From positions 62,001-126,000 of the forward strand of contig JBCCRO010000006.1 of assembly GCA_039201605.1 (NCBI GenBank): 64,000 nucleotides of DNA, given 5' to 3'. Under the pieces are notes generated by a model that saw only the letters and a program-made list of their open reading frames with translations, was not told where the DNA came from and searched no databases. This DNA is from CADEDH01 sp039201605. Lineage in GTDB: Bacteria > Actinomycetota > Acidimicrobiia > Acidimicrobiales > SZUA-35. Both the position numbers and the translations under genes were made by a program. How positions within the stretch are numbered: position 1 is the stretch's first letter; each line of letters starts with the position of its first letter. Shown here piece by piece: positions 25,142 through 33,391 of this stretch.

Positions 25142-25714
25142 TCATCTCTGACGTCCGCCCGGGGGTACCTGGTTCCCGACAATTCCGGCCAGTTGCTTTC
25201 GACCCCGGGCGATACGGGACCGCACCGTGCCGGGCGGGATCGACAAGGCGTCGGCGATCTCGGCGTAATCGAGGCCGCCGACGTCCCGCATCACCACCGG
25301 CACCCGGAACTCCTCGGGCAGCCGGGCCACCGCATCATCGAGCGTGACACGGTCCGACACCTGCTGATCGATCGCGGCGCCGGTGTCGGTGGGCTCGAGG
25401 TCTTCGATGCCGATCAGGGGCCGCCGGTTCTTCCGTCGCATCTCGTCGAGACAGGCGTTGCTGGCCACCCGGTAGCTCCACGTCTTGAAGCTGGCCCGCC
25501 CGTCGTAGCGGGGCAGGCCCTTCACCACGGCCAGCAGGGCCTCCTGGCAGGCGTCTGCGGCATCGGCCGGATTGCCGGCGATGCGGTAGCAGATGGCGTA
25601 CAGACGGTCGTAGTGCCGTTGGAGCAACTCGTCCAACGCCGCCCGGTTCCCCCCTTGCGCCAACTCGACAAGCTGCGAATCGGTGCGTTCGATGTCCGCA
25701 GCATAGGTACTCAC
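25142..25714 (-). CDS. ECF RNA polymerase sigma factor, SigM-like
   Basis: 190 residues from GTG 25714 (GGTGGG immediately upstream). Sigma region 2 is seen in NPADAADACQEALLAVVKG and the -10-reading ASFKTWSYRVASNACLDEM; region 4 in LPEEFRVPVVMRDVGGLDY followed by the helix-turn-helix PPGTVRSRIARGRKQL. It is an extracytoplasmic-function sigma factor next to its likely anti-sigma factor. The position before trxB/trxA and after the kinase and DUF6049 genes matches SigM of Mycobacterium. Confidence 0.9.
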   Translation of the reverse strand: MSTYAADIERTDSQLVELAQGGNRAALDELLQRHYDRLYAICYRIAGNPADAADACQEALLAVVKGLPRYDGRASFKTWSYRVASNACLDEMRRKNRRPLIGIEDLEPTDTGAAIDQQVSDRVTLDDAVARLPEEFRVPVVMRDVGGLDYAEIADALSIPPGTVRSRIARGRKQLAGIVGNQVPPGGRQR

Positions 25715-25755
25715 CCCACCGTTGTGACGACGGCATCCAGGCCGACACGTCCTCG

Positions 25756-27681
25756 TCAGCGAATGGTCACCTCGGTCAACACGAACTGGAAGCGGCCCGC
25801 CTCGCTCTCGCCCGTGTCCCGGATCCACAGGAGCACCTTCGACCCCTCGACCCGGCCCAGATCGCGCACCTGTCGGTTGGAACCGGCATCGATAGTGGCC
25901 GCCGGCACCCCCCACCCGGCCGGATCGGGTCCGAACTCGTCGCCCACGTAGATGTCGAGCTGCCAGTCCTCCGAGCGTGTCTCCAGCTCCACCTGGTTCA
26001 GCGGCAGCGACTCCTCGAGGGTGAGCATGAGGCCGACGCCGTCTTTCAGCCCGCCGAGCTCCCGACGGCGGTAGGGCTCGCTGGTCCAGGCGGTGTTGAG
26101 GTCGCCGTCGAAGGCGAAGGGCACCAGCTCCTCCCGCTCCAACTTGAGGTCGTCGGTGGTGAGGGGGTCGAACGAGGTGGCCTCGACGATGGGCAGGCTG
26201 CTGTCGGCATCGAACGGGTTGGCCTCACCGCCACTGATGCCGGGCAGCACCCCGGCCAGTGACAGCGCAACCCCGGCCAGCAGGACGACGATGACCCCCA
26301 TGGCGATTGCGGGGAGCCAACGCGAGCCCCGCACCTGCTCCCGGGTGACCGATTGGTGCTCGACCCCGGCCACACCGGGGGGAACGGCGGCACCGCCCTG
26401 GGTGCCGAGCAGTTCGATCGACGGGTCGCGTCCCCCGCTGTAGTAGGCCGGGCCGCCGCCGACGGGACCGTGATTGCCGGCGCCGCCGGCCGACTGGATC
26501 GGTGGCGTGGTGGGAGCCGGCCAGCGATCGCCGGGGGCTCCCGGTGCATTGGCGGCGAGCCCGCTCGCACCGCCGCCCAAGCCTGCGGCGCCCGGATGGC
26601 CGCCGGTGCCGACGCCCGCAGCGCCGGGCCCCACGCCGGTCGTCCCGGGTTGACCGCCCCCGAGGCCTGGTGCGCCCGGGTGACCGGTGGTGCCGATGCC
26701 CGGGGGTGAGGACTGCACCATCGGCTGGGTACCGGTGGGGAATGCGGTGCGGGGCGGATCCGGCGGTCGGAGCCCGGCCGCCACCTGGGCGGCCACGTCG
26801 ACCGGAGGCACGATCGGGGCCGAGCCGAGGTCGACTGCGGCCAGTTCCTGCACCACCTCGGAGGCGGCGGCGTAGCGGTCGGCCAGCTCCCGGGCCATCA
26901 GCCGCTGTACCACCCGGTCGAGGTCGCCCGGCACGTTGGGCCGGAGCCGGGTGAGGGGCGGGGCATCCTCCCGGATCCGGGCCAGGGCGGTGGCGGCGTC
27001 GGTGTTCTCCTTGAACGGCACCGAACCGGTGAGCGCCTCGAACAGCACCACGCCCAAGGCGTAGAGGTCGGAGCGGGGGTCGATCGGGGCCCCGGTCACC
27101 TGCTCGGGCGACAGGTACTTCGCGGTGCCGAGCAGGGTGCCGGTCGAGGTGAGGTCGGCGTCGTCGGCGGCCTTGGCGATACCGAAGTCGGTCACCTTCA
27201 CCCGGCCGTCGCCTCGCACCATGATGTTGGCGGGCTTGATGTCGCGGTGGACGAGCCCGGTGGCGTGGGCCACGGCCAGGGCCTCGGCGATCTGCCCGCC
27301 GTAGTCGGCCACCTCGTGGGCCGACAGGGCGCCCTTGGCGTCGAGGACCTCCCGCAGGGTCTGCCCGTCGATCAGCTCCATCACGATCGCCTCGATCTCG
27401 GGCGAGCTGATCGTGTCGTACACGGCCACGATCGATCTGTGCTGCAGGCGCGCCGATGCGACCGCCTCCCGCCGGAAGCGGGCAACGAAGCCGTCGTCGT
27501 TGACCAGATGGGGATGGAGGATCTTGACGGCGACGTCGCGATTGAGCTGCACATCGCGGGCGGACCACACCCGCGCCATCCCGCCGGCGGCGATGGGTGC
27601 GATCAGCTGATACCGGTCGCCCAACATCGTCCCGGCCACCGTGAGGCCCGGTGACCCCTCAGCTGGTGAACCCCATGACAC
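25756..27681 (-). CDS. Transmembrane Ser/Thr protein kinase with discoidin-like ectodomain
   Basis: 641 residues from GTG 27681; TAGCGT lies 7 nt upstream, so it may be leaderless (ATG 27627 is an alternative start). The kinase domain spans about residues 20-285 and looks active: ATP Lys53 in VAVKIL, HRD Asp147 in VHRDIKPAN, and DFG Asp165 in VTDFGIAKA. A Gly/Pro/Ala-rich juxtamembrane linker of about 160 residues follows, then one membrane helix near 454-480. The outer domain (LVPFAFDGDLNTAWTSEPY, LGGLKDGVGLMLTL) resembles F5/8-type C (discoidin) folds. In M. tuberculosis a pseudokinase and a similar ectodomain are fused to the lipid II flippase MviN at this chromosomal position; here the kinase stands alone and keeps catalytic residues. 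Confidence 0.9.
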   Translation of the reverse strand: MSWGSPAEGSPGLTVAGTMLGDRYQLIAPIAAGGMARVWSARDVQLNRDVAVKILHPHLVNDDGFVARFRREAVASARLQHRSIVAVYDTISSPEIEAIVMELIDGQTLREVLDAKGALSAHEVADYGGQIAEALAVAHATGLVHRDIKPANIMVRGDGRVKVTDFGIAKAADDADLTSTGTLLGTAKYLSPEQVTGAPIDPRSDLYALGVVLFEALTGSVPFKENTDAATALARIREDAPPLTRLRPNVPGDLDRVVQRLMARELADRYAAASEVVQELAAVDLGSAPIVPPVDVAAQVAAGLRPPDPPRTAFPTGTQPMVQSSPPGIGTTGHPGAPGLGGGQPGTTGVGPGAAGVGTGGHPGAAGLGGGASGLAANAPGAPGDRWPAPTTPPIQSAGGAGNHGPVGGGPAYYSGGRDPSIELLGTQGGAAVPPGVAGVEHQSVTREQVRGSRWLPAIAMGVIVVLLAGVALSLAGVLPGISGGEANPFDADSSLPIVEATSFDPLTTDDLKLEREELVPFAFDGDLNTAWTSEPYRRRELGGLKDGVGLMLTLEESLPLNQVELETRSEDWQLDIYVGDEFGPDPAGWGVPAATIDAGSNRQVRDLGRVEGSKVLLWIRDTGESEAGRFQFVLTEVTIR

Positions 27682-27725
27682 GTGCTACACGCTATCGCCT
27701 ACCACGACGGCGCTCCGGGCCAGGC

Positions 27726-29753
27726 TCAACCGATGCCGGAAAGGACCGGCCTGCGCCCGCCCTCATCGGCCGGTGGTCGCAGATCGATGGGGCGGCGAGC
27801 GGTGCCCGGCGGGCCGTCGTCGACGGTCGGCCCAGGGTCGTCGTCGCCCCCGCCGCCGTCATCGTCGTCACCCCCGCTGTTGCGCCGACTGCTGGCCCAC
27901 CACCAGGCGCCGAGGCCGCCGAGGCCGATGGCCGAGATCAGCAGGCCGAGGCCGGGCACGGCGGTGGACCTCACCTGGAAGCGGGTGGTCGACAGCACCC
28001 GGTCGCCCTCGGGGCTGATCAGCGACATCGTCACCGGCGAGGCGCCGAGGGAGCCGGCACGCACCGGCACGTCGATGGCGCTGACGCCGGGCTCGACCCG
28101 CAGCACCAGGTCGGGTTCGGCCAAGGTGATCCGGTCGCTCACCAGCCGTACTCGGACGAAACGGGCCCCGTCGGCGCCGTTCTCCACCGCCACCGGCAGC
28201 GGGGCCGACTGGGCCGCGAGCGTCACCGACTGGTTGCCGGGAAGCGTGATCTCCTCGAAGGCGCCACTGAGCTCCACCTCGACCCGACCCAGCGTGTCGT
28301 TGCGGGTGGCGGGTGACACGTCCACCCGGAAGCCCTCCATCAGCACCGACCGGAAGTGGTCGGGGGAGCGGGGCCCGTCGGCGTGGAAGGCCTCGTACTC
28401 CACGAGCAGGGCGTCGATCCGGGCCAGCTGCTCGGCCCGCACCACCAGGTTCTGACGAGGGGTGGTGACCAGGGGAACGGCGAGGGTGTCGTCGGCGAGC
28501 AACGTGGGATCGGTGGCGGGTACCAGGTCGATGACCGGCGCCGTCTCCGGCGCCGTCAGCACCTCGAGCACCAGGCCGGGATCCTGGGCCCGGGCCAGCT
28601 CGCCCACCACGGCCGGTCCCGTCCCCTCCAGCACGAGCCGGGCCAACAGCCCGTGGGCCTCGGCCACCGGGGTCAGCTCGTCGTCGGTGGCGGCGGTGGT
28701 GATGCGACCCCGGTCGACGCCGACCAGATCGAGGGGTGCCATGTCGGGCGCATCGGCCGGACCGGTGGCCAGGGGCCAGGGGTCGCCGGTGCCCAGACGG
28801 TGTCCGACGGCGGAGGTGATACCCATCTCCACCAGCAGGGCGGCGCCGTCGGCGGTCAGGGGCGCTTCGAGGAGGACGGCGGTACGGTCGACCCGGAGCT
28901 GCAGCTCATCGGCCCGGGCCACGAGTTGACGCCAGGCCAGGCGGTAGGCGTCGGCTTGTCCGGCGGCGACGAGGGCCGAGGGGTCGAGGGGTACGTGGGT
29001 GCCGAGCACCACCGGCCGCGCCGCCAGGGCCTGCACGAAGGCCTCCCGCTCGGCCTCGTTGTCGTCGTCGGCCAGGTGATCGACCACGTCCGGGTGGACG
29101 ACGATGGTGGCCGGGAGCTCTCGGTGCTCGGCGAGCAGCCCGGTCGCCGCTTCCAGCGAGAGGGCGCCGTCGCCGATGTCGATGACGAGGCCCACCGGCA
29201 GCGGACCGATCTCGGCCTCCGGGCTGCCGGCGACGGGCAGTGCCCGGTAGAGCAACGTGGTCTCCACCGTCGCCCTGGCCCCCTCACCATCGGTGAGCGA
29301 CAGCCGGATCGGGTAGACGCCGGGCTCGGGGAGGGTGAGCTCGCCGTCGGCGGCCTCGGCCCCCACCGGGATGCGCACGGTGAGGAGGTCCGTGGAGGAG
29401 AGCAACACCTCGGCCGCGGTGTTGTCGTCATCGGAGGACACCAGCGGGTCCCGCTCACCCGGCACCAGTAGCGGTTCGGCGTTGTCGGCGGCGGGGAACA
29501 CGTCGACCCCGACGGTCAGCTCGCTCAGGTCGAGTCCGGCCACCCGGAGGCGAACGACGAACGACTCGCCGGCGGCCACCGTGGGCGACTGCTCCACCAC
29601 CTCCAGCTCGGGCGGGGGGCCGGCGGCCTCGTCGGTGTCGGCCTCGTCGGTCGTCTCACCGTCGTCGGTCGGCGTCTGGGCGGCCATGGCGGTGGCGGCC
29701 AGGAAGCAGAGGACCCACAGGGCGGTCCAGCGGCGGGAAGCGGACGACGGCAT
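27726..29753 (-). CDS. Large exported membrane-anchored protein, DUF6049-like
   Basis: 675 residues from ATG 29753. A signal peptide (ALWVLCFLAATAMAAQ) starts the protein and a single helix (LGLLISAIGLGGLGAWWWAS) near residue 610 anchors it, followed by an Asp/Gly-rich cytoplasmic tail. Between them are beta-rich regions and an alpha/beta region with GLVIDIGDGALSLEAA and VVLGTHVPLDPSAL, the pattern of Rv3909-type (DUF6049) proteins. These lie next to MviN and SigM in mycobacteria, as here beside the kinase. The role is probably in envelope biogenesis but is not established. Arranged kinase-ward on the same strand, 44 bp before the kinase gene. Confidence 0.8.
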   Translation of the reverse strand: MPSSASRRWTALWVLCFLAATAMAAQTPTDDGETTDEADTDEAAGPPPELEVVEQSPTVAAGESFVVRLRVAGLDLSELTVGVDVFPAADNAEPLLVPGERDPLVSSDDDNTAAEVLLSSTDLLTVRIPVGAEAADGELTLPEPGVYPIRLSLTDGEGARATVETTLLYRALPVAGSPEAEIGPLPVGLVIDIGDGALSLEAATGLLAEHRELPATIVVHPDVVDHLADDDNEAEREAFVQALAARPVVLGTHVPLDPSALVAAGQADAYRLAWRQLVARADELQLRVDRTAVLLEAPLTADGAALLVEMGITSAVGHRLGTGDPWPLATGPADAPDMAPLDLVGVDRGRITTAATDDELTPVAEAHGLLARLVLEGTGPAVVGELARAQDPGLVLEVLTAPETAPVIDLVPATDPTLLADDTLAVPLVTTPRQNLVVRAEQLARIDALLVEYEAFHADGPRSPDHFRSVLMEGFRVDVSPATRNDTLGRVEVELSGAFEEITLPGNQSVTLAAQSAPLPVAVENGADGARFVRVRLVSDRITLAEPDLVLRVEPGVSAIDVPVRAGSLGASPVTMSLISPEGDRVLSTTRFQVRSTAVPGLGLLISAIGLGGLGAWWWASSRRNSGGDDDDGGGGDDDPGPTVDDGPPGTARRPIDLRPPADEGGRRPVLSGIG

Positions 29754-29764
29754 CGGGGGCGGAA

Positions 29765-30514
29765 CTAGTGGGTCGGGCCCCAGCGCAGTACCTGGAGGCC
29801 CTCGGTCTGACGTCGGAAGCCGAGGTGCTCGTACAAGCCGAGGGCTCGGGTGTTGGTCTCCTGGGTGTTGACCATGACCATGTCGACCCCTCGGCCCTCA
29901 AGCCAGCGGAAGCAGTCGTGGACCAGGGCCGTGCCGACGCCGCCGCCGGTGCGGGCCGGGTCGACCGCCAGCCGCTGCAGGTAGCCCCGCCGCCCGGCCT
30001 TGCCGGTGACGGCGTACCCGATCACCTGGCGACCCTCGGTGGCCACGGTGAAACGGCTGATCGGCGTGGCCCGGCGGGCGTCGCGCAGGGAGAACTTGTC
30101 GAACTGCCAGAACTGCTCGAAGGCCCGGGTGTCGATGTCGAGCACCCGGTGTCGATCCCACGGGCGGCCGGGCCGCATCCTGGGTGTGGGGCCGGGCGAC
30201 GGCGTGGTGCCGTCGAGCCGGCAGGCCAGCAGGTGGAGGCGTTCGTGGAGGCTGAACCCGGCCTGGAGGAACGGCTCGGCCTCGAAGGCGCTGAGTGCGG
30301 GGGTGAAGGCGGAGGCCACACCGCGCTGCTGCAGCGATTCCAGGCACCGGCCGATCTCGTCGCGGGTGGGGTTGCGGCGGGCTCGGGCCGGCCCGACGAG
30401 GGCGATGTGGCGGTGACCCTGCCACGGCGTCACGCGCAGCCGATGCCCACCCACGGTCGCGGCCGTGGTCCTGGTGAGGCCCGGAAGGGAGACGGAGGCG
30501 GAGGTCGACGACAC
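29765..30514 (-). CDS. GNAT-family N-acetyltransferase
   Basis: 249 residues from GTG 30514. The C-terminal half holds the acetyl-CoA-binding pattern LQRLAVDPARTGGGVGTALV and the closing ALGLYEHLGFRRQ typical of RimI-like GNATs. The first 110 residues are a less conserved N-terminal part, perhaps a second, degenerate GNAT fold. TAGTCT stands 8 nt before the start, so it may be leaderless. Divergent from the deacetylase gene at 30579; an acetylase beside a deacetylase invites, but does not prove, a functional pairing. Substrate unknown. Confidence 0.85.
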   Translation of the reverse strand: MSSTSASVSLPGLTRTTAATVGGHRLRVTPWQGHRHIALVGPARARRNPTRDEIGRCLESLQQRGVASAFTPALSAFEAEPFLQAGFSLHERLHLLACRLDGTTPSPGPTPRMRPGRPWDRHRVLDIDTRAFEQFWQFDKFSLRDARRATPISRFTVATEGRQVIGYAVTGKAGRRGYLQRLAVDPARTGGGVGTALVHDCFRWLEGRGVDMVMVNTQETNTRALGLYEHLGFRRQTEGLQVLRWGPTH

Positions 30515-30578
30515 CGAGGTCCAGACTACGCCACCGTCGGGGGCCGTACGCGCTCGACCGGCCCACTAGCGTGGAGGG

Positions 30579-31610
30579 ATGAGCGGCGCGGCACCGTCCG
30601 GACTCCTGGTGGCAACACACGATCTCTGTTGGGCCCACGATCCCGGCGCCGGCCACCCCGAGCGCCCCGACCGTCTCACCGCCGTCCGCCACGGTATCCA
30701 GGCCGCCGGTCTCGACGAGGCCATCACCTGGATCGAGGCCACCGACGCCGCGCCCGAGGCCGTGGTCGGCGTCCACCCGGCCCAGCTGCTCGACGCCCTC
30801 GATCGGCTGTCGGCGGCCGGTGGTGGTGCCATAGACGCCGACACCATGGTCTCGGCCGCGTCCAGCAAAGCGGCCCGCAAGGCGGCCGGCGCCGGGCTCG
30901 ATCTGATCGAGCGCCTGGAGGCGGGGGAGGCGGCCGCCGGCTGGTCGGTGGTCCGCCCGCCGGGGCACCACGCCACCGCCAACGTGCCGATGGGCTTCTG
31001 CCTCCTCAACAACGTGGCCGTCGCCGCCCGGTCGCTCGTCGATCGGGGCGAGCGGGTGGCGATCGTCGACATCGACGCCCACCACGGCAACGGCACCCAG
31101 GACATCTTCTACGACGAGCCCGATGTGCTCTTCATCAGCTTCCACCAGTACCCGCTGTACCCGGGCACCGGGCGCCCCGATGAGATCGGTACCGAGCGGG
31201 CCGCCCACCGAACCGTCAACATCGCCCTGCCCCCCTACACCCGGTCGTGGGCCTATCGGGAGGGGATGGCCGAGGTGGTGGCCCCGATCATGGCCGACTT
31301 CGACCCGACGTGGCTGCTGATCTCCCTCGGGTTCGACGCCCACCGGGCCGACCCGATCACCGATCTCGGCCTCACCGCCGCCGACTTCGCCGACATCGTG
31401 ACCGACCTCTGCGCCTTCGCTCCGCCCGGCCGCCGCCTCTTCTTCCTCGAGGGGGGCTACGACCTCGAGGCCCTGGCCGACAGCTCGGGCGCGGTGGCCG
31501 CCGTCCTGGTGGGGGAGTCGCATCGTCCGGAGGCGCCGTCCGAGGGCGACGGCGGCGCCGAGGCCGTCGACCTGGCCAAGCGGATCCACGTCGACGGCCG
31601 ACTCAGTTGA
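30579..31610 (+). CDS. Histone deacetylase-superfamily hydrolase (AcuC/class II-like)
   Basis: 343 residues from ATG 30579 (GGAGGG just upstream; TAGCGT 6 nt upstream). Zinc-hydrolase motifs are intact: RPPGHHATANVPMGFCLLNN, VDIDAHHGNGTQDIF, SFHQYPLYPGTG, SLGFDAHRADP and FLEGGYD. Such proteins deacetylate acetyl-lysine or small acetylated amines. The stop overlaps the pcnA start (TTGA). Confidence 0.92.
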   Translation: MSGAAPSGLLVATHDLCWAHDPGAGHPERPDRLTAVRHGIQAAGLDEAITWIEATDAAPEAVVGVHPAQLLDALDRLSAAGGGAIDADTMVSAASSKAARKAAGAGLDLIERLEAGEAAAGWSVVRPPGHHATANVPMGFCLLNNVAVAARSLVDRGERVAIVDIDAHHGNGTQDIFYDEPDVLFISFHQYPLYPGTGRPDEIGTERAAHRTVNIALPPYTRSWAYREGMAEVVAPIMADFDPTWLLISLGFDAHRADPITDLGLTAADFADIVTDLCAFAPPGRRLFFLEGGYDLEALADSSGAVAAVLVGESHRPEAPSEGDGGAEAVDLAKRIHVDGRLS

Positions 31611-32956
31611 CCGCGTCCGACGCCGAGTCAAGCGCCGGGTCGCCCGCCGAGTTCGACGGTCTCCCCGCCGTGCTGACGGTGGTGACCGACCTGGCCGAGG
31701 CCTTCATCGCCGCCGGGCATCGGCTGTATCTGGTCGGCGGAGTGGTGCGGGATCTGGCCCTCGGAGCCCATGACGCCGGGCACGACATCGACCTCACCAC
31801 CGACGCCGAGCCGGCGGTCACCAAGCGGCTGGTCAAGCCGCGGGCCACGGCCCTGTGGACCCAGGGGGAGCGCTTCGGGACGATCGGCGCCACCGTCAAC
31901 GGTCGCGATCTGGAGATCACCACCCACCGGGCCGAGGCCTACGACCACGACAGCCGCAACCCGGTGGTGGCCTACGGCACCTCGATCGACGACGACCTGT
32001 GCCGCCGCGATTTCACCATCAACGCCACGGCGGTGTCGGTGCCCGACGGCGCCCTCGTCGACCCCTTCGACGGCCTGGGCGACCTGGAACGCCGTCGACT
32101 GGTGACGCCGCTGTCGCCCGAGGAGTCCTTCGCCGACGACCCGCTGCGCATCCTGCGGGCCGCCCGGTTCATCCCCCGCTTCGATCTCACCGTCGATCCC
32201 GACCTGGAGCGGGCCGCCACCGACGGGGCCGAGCGGCTGTCGATCGTGTCGGTCGAGCGGATCCAGGGGGAGCTGGAGCGTCTGCTTGCCCTACCGGCCC
32301 CGGCCGCCGGGCTCGACTTCCTCCTCCGGACCGGGGTGCTGGGCCACGCCGTGCTCGCCTTCGGCGCCACCGCCCCGGCGGGGGCGTCCCTCGGCGCCGA
32401 GGGGGTGGCGGTGGCCTCGACGGCCGCCACCGCGCCCGCCCGCCGGGCCGGGCTGCTGCTGGGCCTCGGGGTCGACACCGCCACCGACGAGCTGCACCGG
32501 CTGCGGTACTCCCGGGCCGACACCACCGCCACCCGCGCCCTGATCGCCCACCACTCCACCGCCGTCGATCCCGCCCCGTCGGCGGCCGACGTCCGCCGGG
32601 TGGCGGAGCGGTTGGGCGCCGCCGGCCTCGGCGTGCTCGACGATCTGCGGGCGCTGACCGCCGCCACCCACCCCGGTGCCGACCTGGCGTTCTGGGCGCG
32701 CCACGACGAGCTGGCCGCCACCGAGGACCTCGACGACTGGACCGTCCCGGTGTCCGGTCGACACATCATCGAGCACCTCGGTCTCACCCCGGGCCCGGCG
32801 GTGGGGAAGGCGACCAATCACCTCCGGGAGCTGCGTTTCGAGCACGGTCCCCTCACCGAGGCGCAGGCCCTGGCCGCACTCGACGCCTGGGTCGACGAGA
32901 CGGACGTCACCGACGAGAACGCCGCTCGACAGGAGCGATCGGGACCCAAGGGCTAG
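31607..32956 (+). CDS. pcnA: tRNA nucleotidyltransferase / poly(A) polymerase family (PcnA-type)
   Basis: 449 residues from TTG 31607, which overlaps the deacetylase stop as TTGA. The nucleotidyltransferase head has LVGGVVRDLAL and the catalytic DIDLTTDAEP, then RRDFTINATAVS with the downstream DPFDGLGDL and the nucleotide-reading DDPLRILRAARF. A C-terminal helical region follows. The family adds or repairs tRNA 3'-CCA or makes poly(A); actinobacterial members such as Rv3907c usually act as CCA-adding enzymes. An in-frame GTG near 31670 is an alternative start but would shorten the head. Confidence 0.9.
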   Translation: MTASDAESSAGSPAEFDGLPAVLTVVTDLAEAFIAAGHRLYLVGGVVRDLALGAHDAGHDIDLTTDAEPAVTKRLVKPRATALWTQGERFGTIGATVNGRDLEITTHRAEAYDHDSRNPVVAYGTSIDDDLCRRDFTINATAVSVPDGALVDPFDGLGDLERRRLVTPLSPEESFADDPLRILRAARFIPRFDLTVDPDLERAATDGAERLSIVSVERIQGELERLLALPAPAAGLDFLLRTGVLGHAVLAFGATAPAGASLGAEGVAVASTAATAPARRAGLLLGLGVDTATDELHRLRYSRADTTATRALIAHHSTAVDPAPSAADVRRVAERLGAAGLGVLDDLRALTAATHPGADLAFWARHDELAATEDLDDWTVPVSGRHIIEHLGLTPGPAVGKATNHLRELRFEHGPLTEAQALAALDAWVDETDVTDENAARQERSGPKG

Positions 32957-32967
32957 CCTGTACCACC

Positions 32968-33354
32968 GTGAGCTCTGCTCGAGTGTCGACGGGGTCCGGC
33001 GACAAGCCGGGTGTGGTCAGCTACCGGCTGGCCCGCAGACGCCTGGTCGATTCCTTTGCGAGGGGCAGGAGGACAACCGAGGAGATCTGCGACGCACAAC
33101 CCGAGCTGCGTCGTGTCGCTCACCACTGCTCGACCCCGATCGACGAGCCCTGTCCGATCTGCGAAGACGGCGACCTGGTCGGCGTCACCTTCGCCTTCGG
33201 ACCGGGGCTCCCCAAGAGCGGGCGGGTTGTGGCCGACAGTGCCGAGATACATAGGCTGCGACGTCGCGGCCGGCCATCCACGTGCTATCTCATAGAAGTC
33301 TGTCGGCAGTGCTGGTGGAACCATCTACGGGAGTCGTTTGCCGTCGGCGGCTGA
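32968..33354 (+). CDS. DUF5318 zinc-ribbon protein
   Basis: 128 residues from GTG 32968; TAGCCT lies 8 nt upstream and no Shine-Dalgarno is seen. Cysteines in HCSTPIDEPCPIC and CRQCWW could bind zinc. The same kind of small protein sits immediately upstream of ponA1 in mycobacteria (Rv0049-Rv0050), and here the PBP gene follows after 37 bp. Function unknown; the conserved pairing suggests an envelope-related role. Confidence 0.85.
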   Translation: MSSARVSTGSGDKPGVVSYRLARRRLVDSFARGRRTTEEICDAQPELRRVAHHCSTPIDEPCPICEDGDLVGVTFAFGPGLPKSGRVVADSAEIHRLRRRGRPSTCYLIEVCRQCWWNHLRESFAVGG

Positions 33355-33391
33355 TTGCGGCCGCACCCCCCATCGCGAGAGCTAGCCCCTC

